8,943 nt of DNA from Actinomycetota bacterium (GTDB taxonomy: Bacteria > Actinomycetota > Acidimicrobiia > Acidimicrobiales > AC-25): positions 1-8,943 of the forward strand of contig VAXF01000197.1 in assembly GCA_005888395.1 (NCBI GenBank), read 5' to 3'. This document shows, one piece after another, positions 1-5,694 of this stretch. Numbering within the stretch: position 1 is the first letter of the stretch; each line of letters starts with the position of its first letter. The notes below the pieces were generated by a model that searched no databases, had not been told where the DNA came from, and saw only the letters and a program-made list of their open reading frames with translations. Both the position numbers and the translations under genes were made by a program.

Positions 1-23
1 GGCGCCCTCCAACCAAGGGCGCC
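1..23. repeat. Perfect 8-bp inverted repeat (hairpin)
   Basis: GGCGCCCT at 1-8 is the exact reverse complement of AGGGCGCC at 16-23, with a 7-base loop. No T-run follows, so a classical intrinsic terminator is not supported. It touches the window edge and could extend further upstream. Confidence 0.5.
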
Positions 24-38
24 GTCGGCGTGTTTCGC

Positions 39-61
39 CGTCGCAACCGGAGGTTGCGACG
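39..61. repeat. Perfect 10-bp inverted repeat with GGA triloop
   Basis: CGTCGCAACC at 39-48 pairs perfectly with GGTTGCGACG at 52-61 around GGA (49-51). It is compact and stable and lies in non-coding DNA. It could be a T-less terminator of an upstream gene or a processing site. Confidence 0.55.
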
Positions 62-125
62 TCGGTCGATCGAGCGGCGGCCGGCCGGCGGAGCCGGACC
101 GGCCACCGCGCTGTCATCTTCTGGC

Positions 126-164
126 CGGCAGCACGAGGGGCGCCTTCGGCGCTTCCCGCTGCCG
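126..164. repeat. Long interrupted hairpin
   Basis: The outer arms CGGCAGC (126-132) and GCTGCCG (158-164) are perfectly complementary. Inside them GGG (137-139) can pair with CCC (155-157), and GCGCC (140-144) with GGCGC (148-152) around a TTC loop. ACGA (133-136) and TT (153-154) bulge out. It lies 64 bases upstream of the Eis-like start codon. Confidence 0.45.
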
Positions 165-212
165 CCGGCATTGGGCGGCCGCGCGACTCCGGCGTCGGTG
201 GTGCCCGGCATC

Positions 213-218
213 TAGCGT
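213..218 (+). promoter_or_regulatory. Possible -10 element for a near-leaderless transcript of the Eis-like gene
   Basis: TAGCGT fits the actinobacterial -10 pattern TAnnnT and lies 9 bases before the ATG at 228. I see no Shine-Dalgarno sequence in those 9 bases and no convincing -35 element. The spacing matches that seen before hisD. Confidence 0.3.
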
Positions 219-227
219 CCGTTCCTT

Positions 228-1436
228 ATGGATGTCTCGGTGCGGATGTTGCGCGACGAGGGGGAGCTGGCGCAGGCCTGGGAGCTCGACAGGATCGCGT
301 TCAACAACCGGCCCGACCAGCGCGAGGGCTGGATGACCCATGTGCGGCCCGACGAGGTGCACGGCGTCTTCGTCGGGCCCGAGCTCGTGGCCATCGTGCG
401 CGTCATCCCGTTGGCCCAGTGGTTCGGGGGACGGTCGGTGCCGATGGGCGGCATCGGGTCGGTCGCGGTGGCGCCCGAGCATCGCGGGAAGGGCTACGCG
501 TCGCTTGCCCTCACGACCACGCTGCCGGCGATGCGCGATGCGGGTCAGGTGATCTCGACGCTGTCGCCGGCCACCACCCGCCTCTACCGCGGCCTCGGCT
601 GGGGCCTCGGCGGCTTCCAGGGCTGGCGTCGGGTGCCGTGTCGGAGCCTGACCCTGCTGCCGGCGGGCAGCGCCGACGCCGTTCGGCGCGCGGTGCGTGA
701 CGACCTGACGGCCATTCAGGCCTGCTACGGACGGGTGGCGCCGGAGGTCAACGGCTTCGTCGACCGCTCGGAGGGGTACTGGGCCGAGACGCTGGGCCGG
801 ATCTGGGACGAACGCTACGTGTACGTCGTCGAAGGTGACGACACCGGCCATGACACCGGCGAGTACAACGTGATCGACGGGTACGTGGTGTACCGGCACG
901 AGCCGGACCGGACAGGGACGTACCGAATTCGGGTCGACGAGGTGGTCGCCCGCCATGCCGATGCCGCCGTCGCCCTGTGGCGACTGGTCGGCACGTCCTC
1001 GTCACAGGTGCGCGACGTGTGGTTCGCAGGGCCGCCCGAGGACCCCTTGTTGCTCCTGCTGCCGGAGCAGGACCTGTCGTTCGAGTGGGAGATGCGATGG
1101 ATGGTCCGCGCCGTCGACGCGGCCGGCGCGGTCGCCGCTCGAGGGTTCCCGCCCGGGCTGGCCGGCGCGGTCGACCTCGACGTGCACGACCGCCAGTGCG
1201 AGTGGAACGCGGGCCGGTGGCGGTTCTCCCTCGCCGACGGTCACGGACGGCTCGAGCGCGGCGGCACCGGGGCCGTGCGACTGGGAGCGAGCGCGCTGGC
1301 CTCGCTGTGGTCGGGCTGGGCGTCGGCCCACACGCTCCGGCGCGCCGGCCTGCTCGCCGGCGGGTCAGCGGCCGACCTGGCCACGCTCGACGCCGCCTTC
1401 GCCGGCCCCACGCCCTGGATGCCGGACTTTTTCTGA
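228..1436 (+). CDS. Eis-like GNAT family N-acetyltransferase
   Basis: This is predicted to transfer an acetyl group from acetyl-CoA to an amine. Mycobacterial Eis acetylates aminoglycosides and protein lysines; the natural substrate here is unknown. The protein is 402 residues, the typical Eis length. The N-terminal GNAT domain has the acetyl-CoA loop around residues 80-92 (VAVAPEHRGKGYA). Tyr120, in TTRLYRGLGWG, sits where the Eis general acid Tyr126 lies. A second GNAT-like region and an SCP2-like C-terminal domain are expected by family. The chain ends in Asp-Phe-Phe; in Eis the carboxylate of the terminal Phe acts as general base, so an exact end at Phe supports an intact gene. The start is ATG without a Shine-Dalgarno. 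It converges on the response regulator gene with a 5-base gap. The family call is firm; antibiotic modification is not shown. Confidence 0.85.
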   Translation: MDVSVRMLRDEGELAQAWELDRIAFNNRPDQREGWMTHVRPDEVHGVFVGPELVAIVRVIPLAQWFGGRSVPMGGIGSVAVAPEHRGKGYASLALTTTLPAMRDAGQVISTLSPATTRLYRGLGWGLGGFQGWRRVPCRSLTLLPAGSADAVRRAVRDDLTAIQACYGRVAPEVNGFVDRSEGYWAETLGRIWDERYVYVVEGDDTGHDTGEYNVIDGYVVYRHEPDRTGTYRIRVDEVVARHADAAVALWRLVGTSSSQVRDVWFAGPPEDPLLLLLPEQDLSFEWEMRWMVRAVDAAGAVAARGFPPGLAGAVDLDVHDRQCEWNAGRWRFSLADGHGRLERGGTGAVRLGASALASLWSGWASAHTLRRAGLLAGGSAADLATLDAAFAGPTPWMPDFF

Positions 1437-1450
1437 GCCTGCTAGGGCTC
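1435..1450. other. Small hairpin at the convergent gene junction
   Basis: GAGCC (1435-1439) and GGCTC (1446-1450) are complementary, with a T-G wobble inside and a GCTA loop. The hairpin spans the stop codons of the two converging genes. There is no T-run on the plus side, and the minus-strand continuation is A-rich, so a bidirectional terminator is possible but weak. Confidence 0.25.
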
Positions 1451-1915
1451 GGCGACCGTCTCGCGCGCTTCGAGCTTCTCGCGCGCTTCGAGGCCGCGCT
1501 TGAACTTGGCGGCCTGGTTCACGACCTCCAGCAGCAGTTTGGTCGAGGTGTCCTTGAGCAGGTAGGAGTACGCGCCCGCCCGCCCGGCGCCGCGCTGCGA
1601 CTCGTGGTCGCCGTAGGCGGTGAGGATCACGACCTGGGTGCACGGCAGTTGCTCCGTGAGCTGCTGGGTGGCCTCGATGCCGCCGAGGACGGGCATGCGC
1701 AGGTCCATGAGCACGACGTCGGGATCGACCTCGAGGGCCGTGCGCACGCCGTCGAGCCCATCCCCGGCCTCGCCGACCACCTCGACGCCACCGCCGGTCA
1801 GGACCTCGCACAGCAGCTCCCGCGCGGCAACGTCGTCGTCCACAACGACCACCCGCGCCGGCACCAGCGCCACGGGATCAGCATCGCAGGTCGCGGCTCC
1901 CACAACAGGCGCCAT
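1442..1915 (-). CDS. Single-domain response regulator (receiver domain only)
   Basis: This is a two-component receiver (REC) protein, presumably phosphorylated by a histidine kinase not in the window. Receiver landmarks are all present and correctly spaced: the acidic DDD triplet after VVVV, the phospho-acceptor Asp in VLMDLRMP, the switch Thr in VILTAYGD, and the conserved Lys in YLLKDT 22 residues later. After the receiver there is only a short charged tail ending in a repeated LEARE. There is no DNA-binding, ANTAR or enzymatic output domain, so it probably acts by protein contact or as a phosphorelay element. I prefer the ATG at 1915 (157 residues). A TTG at 1945 would add 10 residues, and GTG codons nearer the receiver are also possible. 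It lies downstream of, and probably with, the small gene at 1964-2158. Confidence 0.85.
   Translation of the reverse strand: MAPVVGAATCDADPVALVPARVVVVDDDVAARELLCEVLTGGGVEVVGEAGDGLDGVRTALEVDPDVVLMDLRMPVLGGIEATQQLTEQLPCTQVVILTAYGDHESQRGAGRAGAYSYLLKDTSTKLLLEVVNQAAKFKRGLEAREKLEARETVAEP
1459..1492. repeat. 18-bp-period tandem repeat in the response regulator 3' end
   Basis: The same 16 bases (TCTCGCGCGCTTCGAG) occur at 1459-1474 and 1477-1492. In the minus-strand protein they encode the doubled LEARE of the C-terminal tail. The exact nucleotide identity suggests a recent in-frame tandem duplication. Confidence 0.7.
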
Positions 1916-1963
1916 GACGAAAATGACACGTTCGGGCCAGGACAATTCCGGCGAGAGGGCTGG

Positions 1964-2158
1964 TCACCCGAGGGCGTCGACGAGCCGGGCGAGCCGGCGC
2001 CGTGCCGCGCCCAGGGCGCGCTCCACGTCGAACAGGCCGGCGGCCACGTCGTCGCTCGCGGTGCCGGCCAGCGCCTCGGCGATGGCCGTGATCCGGCGGG
2101 TCAGCTCGTCGAGCGCGGTCGCGAGCGAGGAGAGCTCGGCTGCCTCGCGCGTGGCCAC
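1964..2158 (-). CDS. Small Ala/Leu-rich helical protein of unknown function
   Basis: This encodes 64 residues from a GTG start. I do not recognise the family. The sequence is almost wholly predicted helix: two amphipathic segments (about residues 5-30 and 36-63) rich in Ala, Leu, Glu and Arg, joined by a GTASDD turn, with an Arg-triplet near the end. No signal peptide or membrane segment is visible, and a two-helix bundle or coiled-coil partner protein is plausible. Supporting a real gene, the composition is protein-like, a TAAAAC -10-like hexamer lies exactly six bases before the GTG, and the gene sits divergently from hisD and ahead of the response regulator (48-base gap). It superficially resembles the small helical subunit of exonuclease VII, but I see no motif that justifies that name. 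Confidence 0.5.
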   Translation of the reverse strand: MATREAAELSSLATALDELTRRITAIAEALAGTASDDVAAGLFDVERALGAARRRLARLVDALG

Positions 2159-2164
2159 GGCCCG

Positions 2165-2170
2165 GTTTTA
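2165..2170 (-). promoter_or_regulatory. Possible -10 element for the divergent small gene
   Basis: On the minus strand TAAAAC lies six bases before the GTG at 2158. That is the spacing expected for a leaderless mRNA starting at the initiation codon. No -35 element is clear. It shares the 53-base intergenic space with the hisD promoter. Confidence 0.3.
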
Positions 2171-2196
2171 CCCGAGGAGCTTCGAGCGATGGTCGG

Positions 2197-2202
2197 TAGC
2201 AT
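2197..2202 (+). promoter_or_regulatory. Possible -10 element of the his operon promoter
   Basis: TAGCAT matches TAnnnT and ends nine bases before the hisD GTG. Transcription would start about two to three bases upstream of the start codon, giving an almost leaderless mRNA. No Shine-Dalgarno precedes hisD. No T-box, attenuator peptide or riboswitch fits in the 53 bases between 2158 and 2212. Confidence 0.35.
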
Positions 2203-2211
2203 CGAGCTCTC

Positions 2212-3492
2212 GTGCTGAACCGCCTCGACCTTCGTGGCGCCGGCGGTGACCTTGCCGCCCGCCTGCCCCGCCCGCCTGCCCCTGGCGACGGGCCGCTCGC
2301 CGCGGTGCAGGCGATCATCGCCGACGTCCGTGCTCGAGGTGACGCGGCGGTTCGCGAGCACACGGCGCGGTTCGACGGGGCCGACATCGACTCGCTCATG
2401 GTCGACGCAGGGGAGTTGGAGGCCGCGGTCCGCGGCCTCCAACCGGTGTTGCGGGAGGCACTCGAGGTCGCCGCCGAGGCCATCACCGGCTACCACCGCG
2501 AGCAGCGGCGGGTCGACTCCCGGCACGCCCACGACGGCATCGTCGTGACCGAGATCGCCCGGCCGGTGGCGCGCGCCGGGCTCTACGTTCCGGGCGGGCG
2601 CGCGCAGTACCCCTCGACGGTGCTCATGACCGCACTACCGGCGCGGGTTGCGGGCGTGCCCGAGCTGGCCCTGTGTGTGCCGCCGGGAACCGACGGGCGG
2701 GTGGCCGCGCCCACGCTGGCGGCGGCCGCCATCGCGGGTGTCGACGAGGTGTACCGGATCGGGGGCGCGCAGGCGATCGCCGCGCTCGCCTACGGCACGG
2801 AGACCGTGCGGCCGGTCGACGTCGTCGTGGGCCCGGGCAACGTGTACGTCGCTCTGGCCAAGCGCGAGGTGTCCGGCGTCGTGGGGATCCCAGCCGGCTT
2901 CGCCGGGCCGTCCGAGGTGGTCGTGGTGGCCGACGAAACGGCGCCCGTGGCGTTCGCGGCGATCGACCTCGTGGTCCAGGCCGAGCACGGCCCCGACGGG
3001 CTCGCGTGGCTGCTCACGTGGTCGGACGAGGTCGCCGACGCGGTGAGCGAGGCCGTGGCCAAGCTCGTGGTGGCGTCGCCTCGACGGGCCGAGATCGAGA
3101 GCACCCTCGACTCCGGGGGCTACGCCGTGCTCGTCGACGGCCCCGAGCAGGCGATGGCGGTGGCCAACCTGATCGCGCCCGAGCACCTCGAGCTCATGAC
3201 CGAGGCACCCGACGACCTGGTCGAGCTGGTCAGCAACGCAGGCGCGGTGTTCTGTGGGCCGTGGACGCCGGCGTCGGTTGGCGACTACCTCGCGGGGCCC
3301 AGCCACGTCCTGCCCACCCACGGCTCGGCCCGGTTCGCGGGCGGGCTGCGGGTCGACGATTTCTTGAAGCACATGCACGTCGTCTCGCTCGACGAGAAGG
3401 CATTGGCGCGGGTGGCGCCCCACATCGCCGCCATCGCCGAGGCAGAGGGGTTGACCGCGCACGCCGACTCCGTGCGGGTGCGCGCGCGATGA
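2212..3492 (+). CDS. hisD: Histidinol dehydrogenase
   Basis: This catalyses the last two steps of histidine synthesis, oxidising L-histidinol to L-histidine with two NAD+ at a zinc site in the cytoplasm. The protein is 426 residues, normal for the family, starting MLNRLDLRG from GTG. Recognised blocks are RAGLYVPGGRAQYPSTVLM, the IGGAQAIAALAYGT segment, GPGNVYVALAKREV, and FAGPSEVVVVAD. QAEHGPDG supplies the zinc-ligand Gln and His, APEHLELM the catalytic Glu-His pair, GDYLAGPSHVLPT the ligand Asp, and EGLTAHADSVRVR the final ligand His. All the key residues I can place are present, so the gene looks functional. It opens the operon, and its TGA overlaps the hisC ATG (ATGA). It contains a striking 29-base palindrome at 2415-2443. 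Confidence 0.97.
   Translation: MLNRLDLRGAGGDLAARLPRPPAPGDGPLAAVQAIIADVRARGDAAVREHTARFDGADIDSLMVDAGELEAAVRGLQPVLREALEVAAEAITGYHREQRRVDSRHAHDGIVVTEIARPVARAGLYVPGGRAQYPSTVLMTALPARVAGVPELALCVPPGTDGRVAAPTLAAAAIAGVDEVYRIGGAQAIAALAYGTETVRPVDVVVGPGNVYVALAKREVSGVVGIPAGFAGPSEVVVVADETAPVAFAAIDLVVQAEHGPDGLAWLLTWSDEVADAVSEAVAKLVVASPRRAEIESTLDSGGYAVLVDGPEQAMAVANLIAPEHLELMTEAPDDLVELVSNAGAVFCGPWTPASVGDYLAGPSHVLPTHGSARFAGGLRVDDFLKHMHVVSLDEKALARVAPHIAAIAEAEGLTAHADSVRVRAR
2415..2443. repeat. 29-base perfect palindrome with one central base, inside hisD
   Basis: The 14-base arm GTTGGAGGCCGCGG (2415-2428) is the exact reverse complement of 2430-2443, with T2429 in the centre. It lies about 200 bases into hisD, within codons for ELEAAVRGLQ. 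The arms could extrude as a cruciform or fold in the mRNA, though the one-base centre would force a few unpaired bases. Confidence 0.75.
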
Positions 3493-4494
3493 GCATCGCG
3501 CCTCGTAGCGATGTCGCCGGCCTCGAGGGCTACCACTCACCGCAGGTGGCCGTCGACGGCGTTCTTGGAGGAGCTGGCGGCTATTCTGTTCAACCGCTAC
3601 CCGGATCGCGACGCAGTCGCGCTGCGGCGCACGATCGGCGAGTTCCACGGCGTCGGCCTCGAGAACGTGTTCGCGGGCAACGGCTCCAACGAGGTACTGC
3701 AGGCGTTGTGCCTCGCCTACGGCGGCGCTGGGCGCTCGGTCGCCGTGTTCGAGCCCACCTACGCGCTCCACTCGCACATCGCCCGTATCACGGGCACCGC
3801 GGTGGTCACGGGGGAGCGCCACGCCGACTTCACGCTCGACCTCGACGAGGTGGCGCGCGTGCTGCGGGACGCGTCGCCGGCCATCACGTTCCTGTGCTCA
3901 CCGAACAACCCGACCGGCATGGTGGAGCCGGCGGAGTCAGTGGCCGCCGTGATGGCGGGTGCACCCGGCCTCGTCGTCGTCGACGAGGCCTACGGGCAGT
4001 TCGCACCACGGTCTGCGATCGACGAAGTCGCCGACGACCGATCGCTGGTCGTGGTGCGCACGTTCTCGAAGACGTGGTCGATGGCGGCCGCGCGTCTCGG
4101 CTACTGCGTTGCTCCCGCGTGGGCGGTCCGGGAGCTCGAGAAGGTCACGCTGCCGTACCACCTCGACTCTGTGAAGCAACTCGGCGGCCGGCTGGCGCTG
4201 CAGTACCGCGCCGAGATGGAGGCACGGGTGGCCGCGCTGGTCGAGGAGCGAGGCCGGCTGGCGGCGGCGCTGGCCGAGCTGGCGGTCGACGTGTGGCCGT
4301 CGGGCGCCAACTTCATCCTGTTCCGGCCGCGGACACGCGACGGGGCCGACGTGTGGCAGCAGTTGCTCGACCGGTCCGTGCTCGTGCGCGACTTCTCGAC
4401 GTGGCCGCGGCTCGAGGGTTGCCTTCGAGTCACTGTCGGCACGCCGCACGAGAACGACGTCTTCCTGTCCGCGCTGCGCGAGGTGCTCGCGTGA
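3489..4494 (+). pseudogene. hisC: Histidinol-phosphate aminotransferase, frameshifted with an internal deletion
   Basis: HisC transfers an amino group from glutamate to imidazole acetol phosphate using PLP. The gene starts at the ATG overlapping the hisD stop, reading MSIAPRSDVAGLEGYHSPQVAVD, a normal HisC N-terminus. The rest, from PSTAFLEELAAILFNRYPDRDA to the stop at 4494, is in the next frame. The switch lies at about 3550-3560. The conserved segment expected between them (about 11-14 residues of the VRLNTNESP type, which binds substrate) is absent in every frame. Downstream everything is present: SPNNPTG (from 3898), the PLP-contacting Asp of VVVDEAYG (3982), the PLP Lys of FSKTWS (codon 4069) and the substrate Arg of LRVTVGTP (4426). 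It overlaps hisB by one base. It is either a true pseudogene or an assembly error; identity is certain. Confidence 0.9.
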
Positions 4495-5078
4495 TGAGGA
4501 CCGCGAAGCGCCGGCGCGTCACGAAGGAGACCTCGATCGAGCTCGCGCTGGTCCTCGACGGGTCGGGGGAGGCCGCTGTCACCACCGGCCTGCCCTTCTT
4601 CGACCACATGCTGGCCCAGCTCGGGAAGCACGGCGGGTTCGACCTCGAGCTCAGAGCGTCGGGCGACCTCGAGGTCGATGCCCACCACACGGTCGAGGAC
4701 GTCGGCATCGCCCTCGGAGAGGCGCTGGCCGAGGCCCTGGGCGACAAGGCGGGTATCCGCCGGTTCGCGTCGATCTCGCTGCCGCTCGACGAGGCCCTCG
4801 TCGACGTGGCCCTCGACCTGTCGGGCCGCCCGTACCTGCACTACGAGGTCGAACCGGCGCCCGAGCCACTCGGCTCGCCACCGTTCGACCCACAGCTGGC
4901 GGAGGAGTTCTGGCGGGCCTTCGCGACCGCGGCCGGGCTCACCCTGCACCTGCGCATGCGCAGCGGCAAGAACCCGCACCACGTGCTCGAGGCGTCGTTC
5001 AAAGGCGTGGCGCGCGCGTTGCGCGACGCGGTCCGCGTCGAAGGCGGCGACATCCCCTCGACCAAAGGCACGTTGTGA
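4494..5078 (+). CDS. hisB: Imidazoleglycerol-phosphate dehydratase
   Basis: This dehydrates imidazole glycerol phosphate to imidazole acetol phosphate in a metal-dependent (manganese) reaction in the cytoplasm. It has 194 residues, the size of the monofunctional enzyme, with no phosphatase domain as in enteric HisB. Signatures are LPFFDHMLAQLGKHGGFDLE, DAHHTVEDVGIALGEAL, GDKAGIRRF, PLDEALVDVALDLSGRPYL, and the second His-rich site GKNPHHVLEASFKGVARAL. The paired His-His-Thr-Val-Glu and His-His-Val-Leu-Glu metal sites are both complete. The ATG at 4494 overlaps the hisC stop; a GTG at 4491 directly before it is an alternative. The 3' end overlaps the hisH start by four bases, which implies translational coupling. 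It appears intact, although the gene just upstream is broken. Confidence 0.97.
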   Translation: MRTAKRRRVTKETSIELALVLDGSGEAAVTTGLPFFDHMLAQLGKHGGFDLELRASGDLEVDAHHTVEDVGIALGEALAEALGDKAGIRRFASISLPLDEALVDVALDLSGRPYLHYEVEPAPEPLGSPPFDPQLAEEFWRAFATAAGLTLHLRMRSGKNPHHVLEASFKGVARALRDAVRVEGGDIPSTKGTL

Positions 5079-5674
5079 TCGCCGTCCTCGACTACGGCAT
5101 CGGCAACCTCCGGTCGGCACAGAAGGCGCTGGAGCGCGTCGGCGCCGACGCCGCGCTCGTCACGACGCCGGCCGCCGTCGACGGAGCCGCCGGCGTGGTG
5201 CTGCCGGGCGTCGGGAACTTCGGCCGGTGCATGGAGGCGCTGAGGTCGTCGGGTCTCGACGGCGCCGCCCGGTTCGCCATCGAGTCCGGCACGCCGTTCC
5301 TCGGGGTCTGTGTCGGCATGCAGATGCTCTACGAGGGCTCGGAGGAGGAGCCCGACGTGCCCGGGCTGGGCATCCTGCCCGGTGTCGTGCGCCGGCTCCT
5401 TCCCGGTGTGAAGCGGCCGCAGATGCAGTGGAACGTCGTCGACCACGACGGCAGCGCCCTGTTCGCCGGGATGCCCGACCCGACGTGGATGTACTTCGTC
5501 CACTCGTACGCGCCCGAACCTTCGCCGGAGGTGGTGGCCACGTGCGACTACGGGGGCGCAGTCGTCGCCGCCGTCGAGCGCGGCCGGCTGTGGGCAACGC
5601 AGTTCCACCCCGAGAAGTCCGGCGCCAACGGCCTGCAGCTGCTGGCCAACTTCCTCGCCGCCACGGGCGGCTGA
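5075..5674 (+). CDS. hisH: Imidazole glycerol phosphate synthase, glutaminase subunit
   Basis: This is a class I (triad) glutamine amidotransferase. It hydrolyses glutamine and channels ammonia to HisF, with which it forms a heterodimer. It has 199 residues from a GTG overlapping the hisB stop (GTGA). The N-terminus is IAVLDYGIGNLRSAQKAL and the oxyanion region is LPGVGNFG. The nucleophile is Cys79 in GVCVGMQMLYEGSEE, and the catalytic His178 and Glu180 lie in TQFHPEKSG. RPQMQWNVV is the usual interface segment. All triad residues are present, so the glutaminase looks functional, in contrast to its partner HisF. The last bases of the gene are nearly duplicated in the gap before hisA. Confidence 0.97.
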   Translation: MIAVLDYGIGNLRSAQKALERVGADAALVTTPAAVDGAAGVVLPGVGNFGRCMEALRSSGLDGAARFAIESGTPFLGVCVGMQMLYEGSEEEPDVPGLGILPGVVRRLLPGVKRPQMQWNVVDHDGSALFAGMPDPTWMYFVHSYAPEPSPEVVATCDYGGAVVAAVERGRLWATQFHPEKSGANGLQLLANFLAATGG

Positions 5675-5690
5675 GTCATGGGCAGCTGAG
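5662..5690. repeat. Imperfect tandem duplication across the hisH stop
   Basis: CACGGGCGGCTGAG (5662-5675) and CATGGGCAGCTGAG (5677-5690) match at 12 of 14 bases with period 15. The copy creates a three-codon ATG-GGC-AGC-TGA mini-ORF in the 20-base hisH-hisA gap. It is the only adjacent pair between hisD and the GroES-like gene that does not overlap. Confidence 0.45.
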
Positions 5691-5694
5691 CGAG

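Larger units (their letters stand above)
1..227. other. Non-coding, hairpin-rich region upstream of the Eis-like gene
   Basis: I find no ORF here with protein-like composition; the short plus-strand frame at 30-215 is Arg/Gly/Pro-rich low-complexity translation. The stretch holds at least three inverted repeats (1-23, 39-61 and 126-164). It also holds a near-identical 14-base direct repeat at 17-30 and 138-151, with one mismatch, both containing GGGCGCC. It may be the terminator region of an upstream gene lying outside the window, or a small repeat-rich intergenic element. None of the hairpins is followed by a T-tract on the plus strand. Confidence 0.5.

Noticed and set aside
30..215. Short plus-strand ORF at the window start
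   Set aside because: Its Arg/Gly/Pro-rich translation is spread across hairpin arms, with no start signal.
114..956. 280-residue minus-strand ORF opposite the Eis-like gene
   Set aside because: His/Arg/Pro-rich shadow of a well-supported plus-strand GNAT gene.
977..2218. 413-residue plus-strand ORF over the Eis-like 3' end and antisense to the response regulator
   Set aside because: Low-complexity Arg-rich start and antisense to a clear receiver domain on the minus strand.
2635..3822. Long minus-strand ORF opposite hisD and hisC (395 residues)
   Set aside because: Its product is His/Arg/Asp-rich low complexity, typical of antisense frames of GC-rich genes, and the plus strand carries a certain hisD there.
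3511..4494. An intact 327-residue HisC starting at ATG 3511
   Set aside because: Its first 13 or so residues (MSPASRATTHRRW) are the out-of-frame reading of the real N-terminus that begins at 3489. It lacks the conserved substrate segment and has no Shine-Dalgarno.
2673..5078. 801-residue plus-strand ORF spanning hisD, hisC and hisB
   Set aside because: It is an open shadow frame. Only its short hisC N-terminus (from 3489) and the hisB part (4494-5078) are real coding sequence. The rest is Arg/Gly/Ala-rich.
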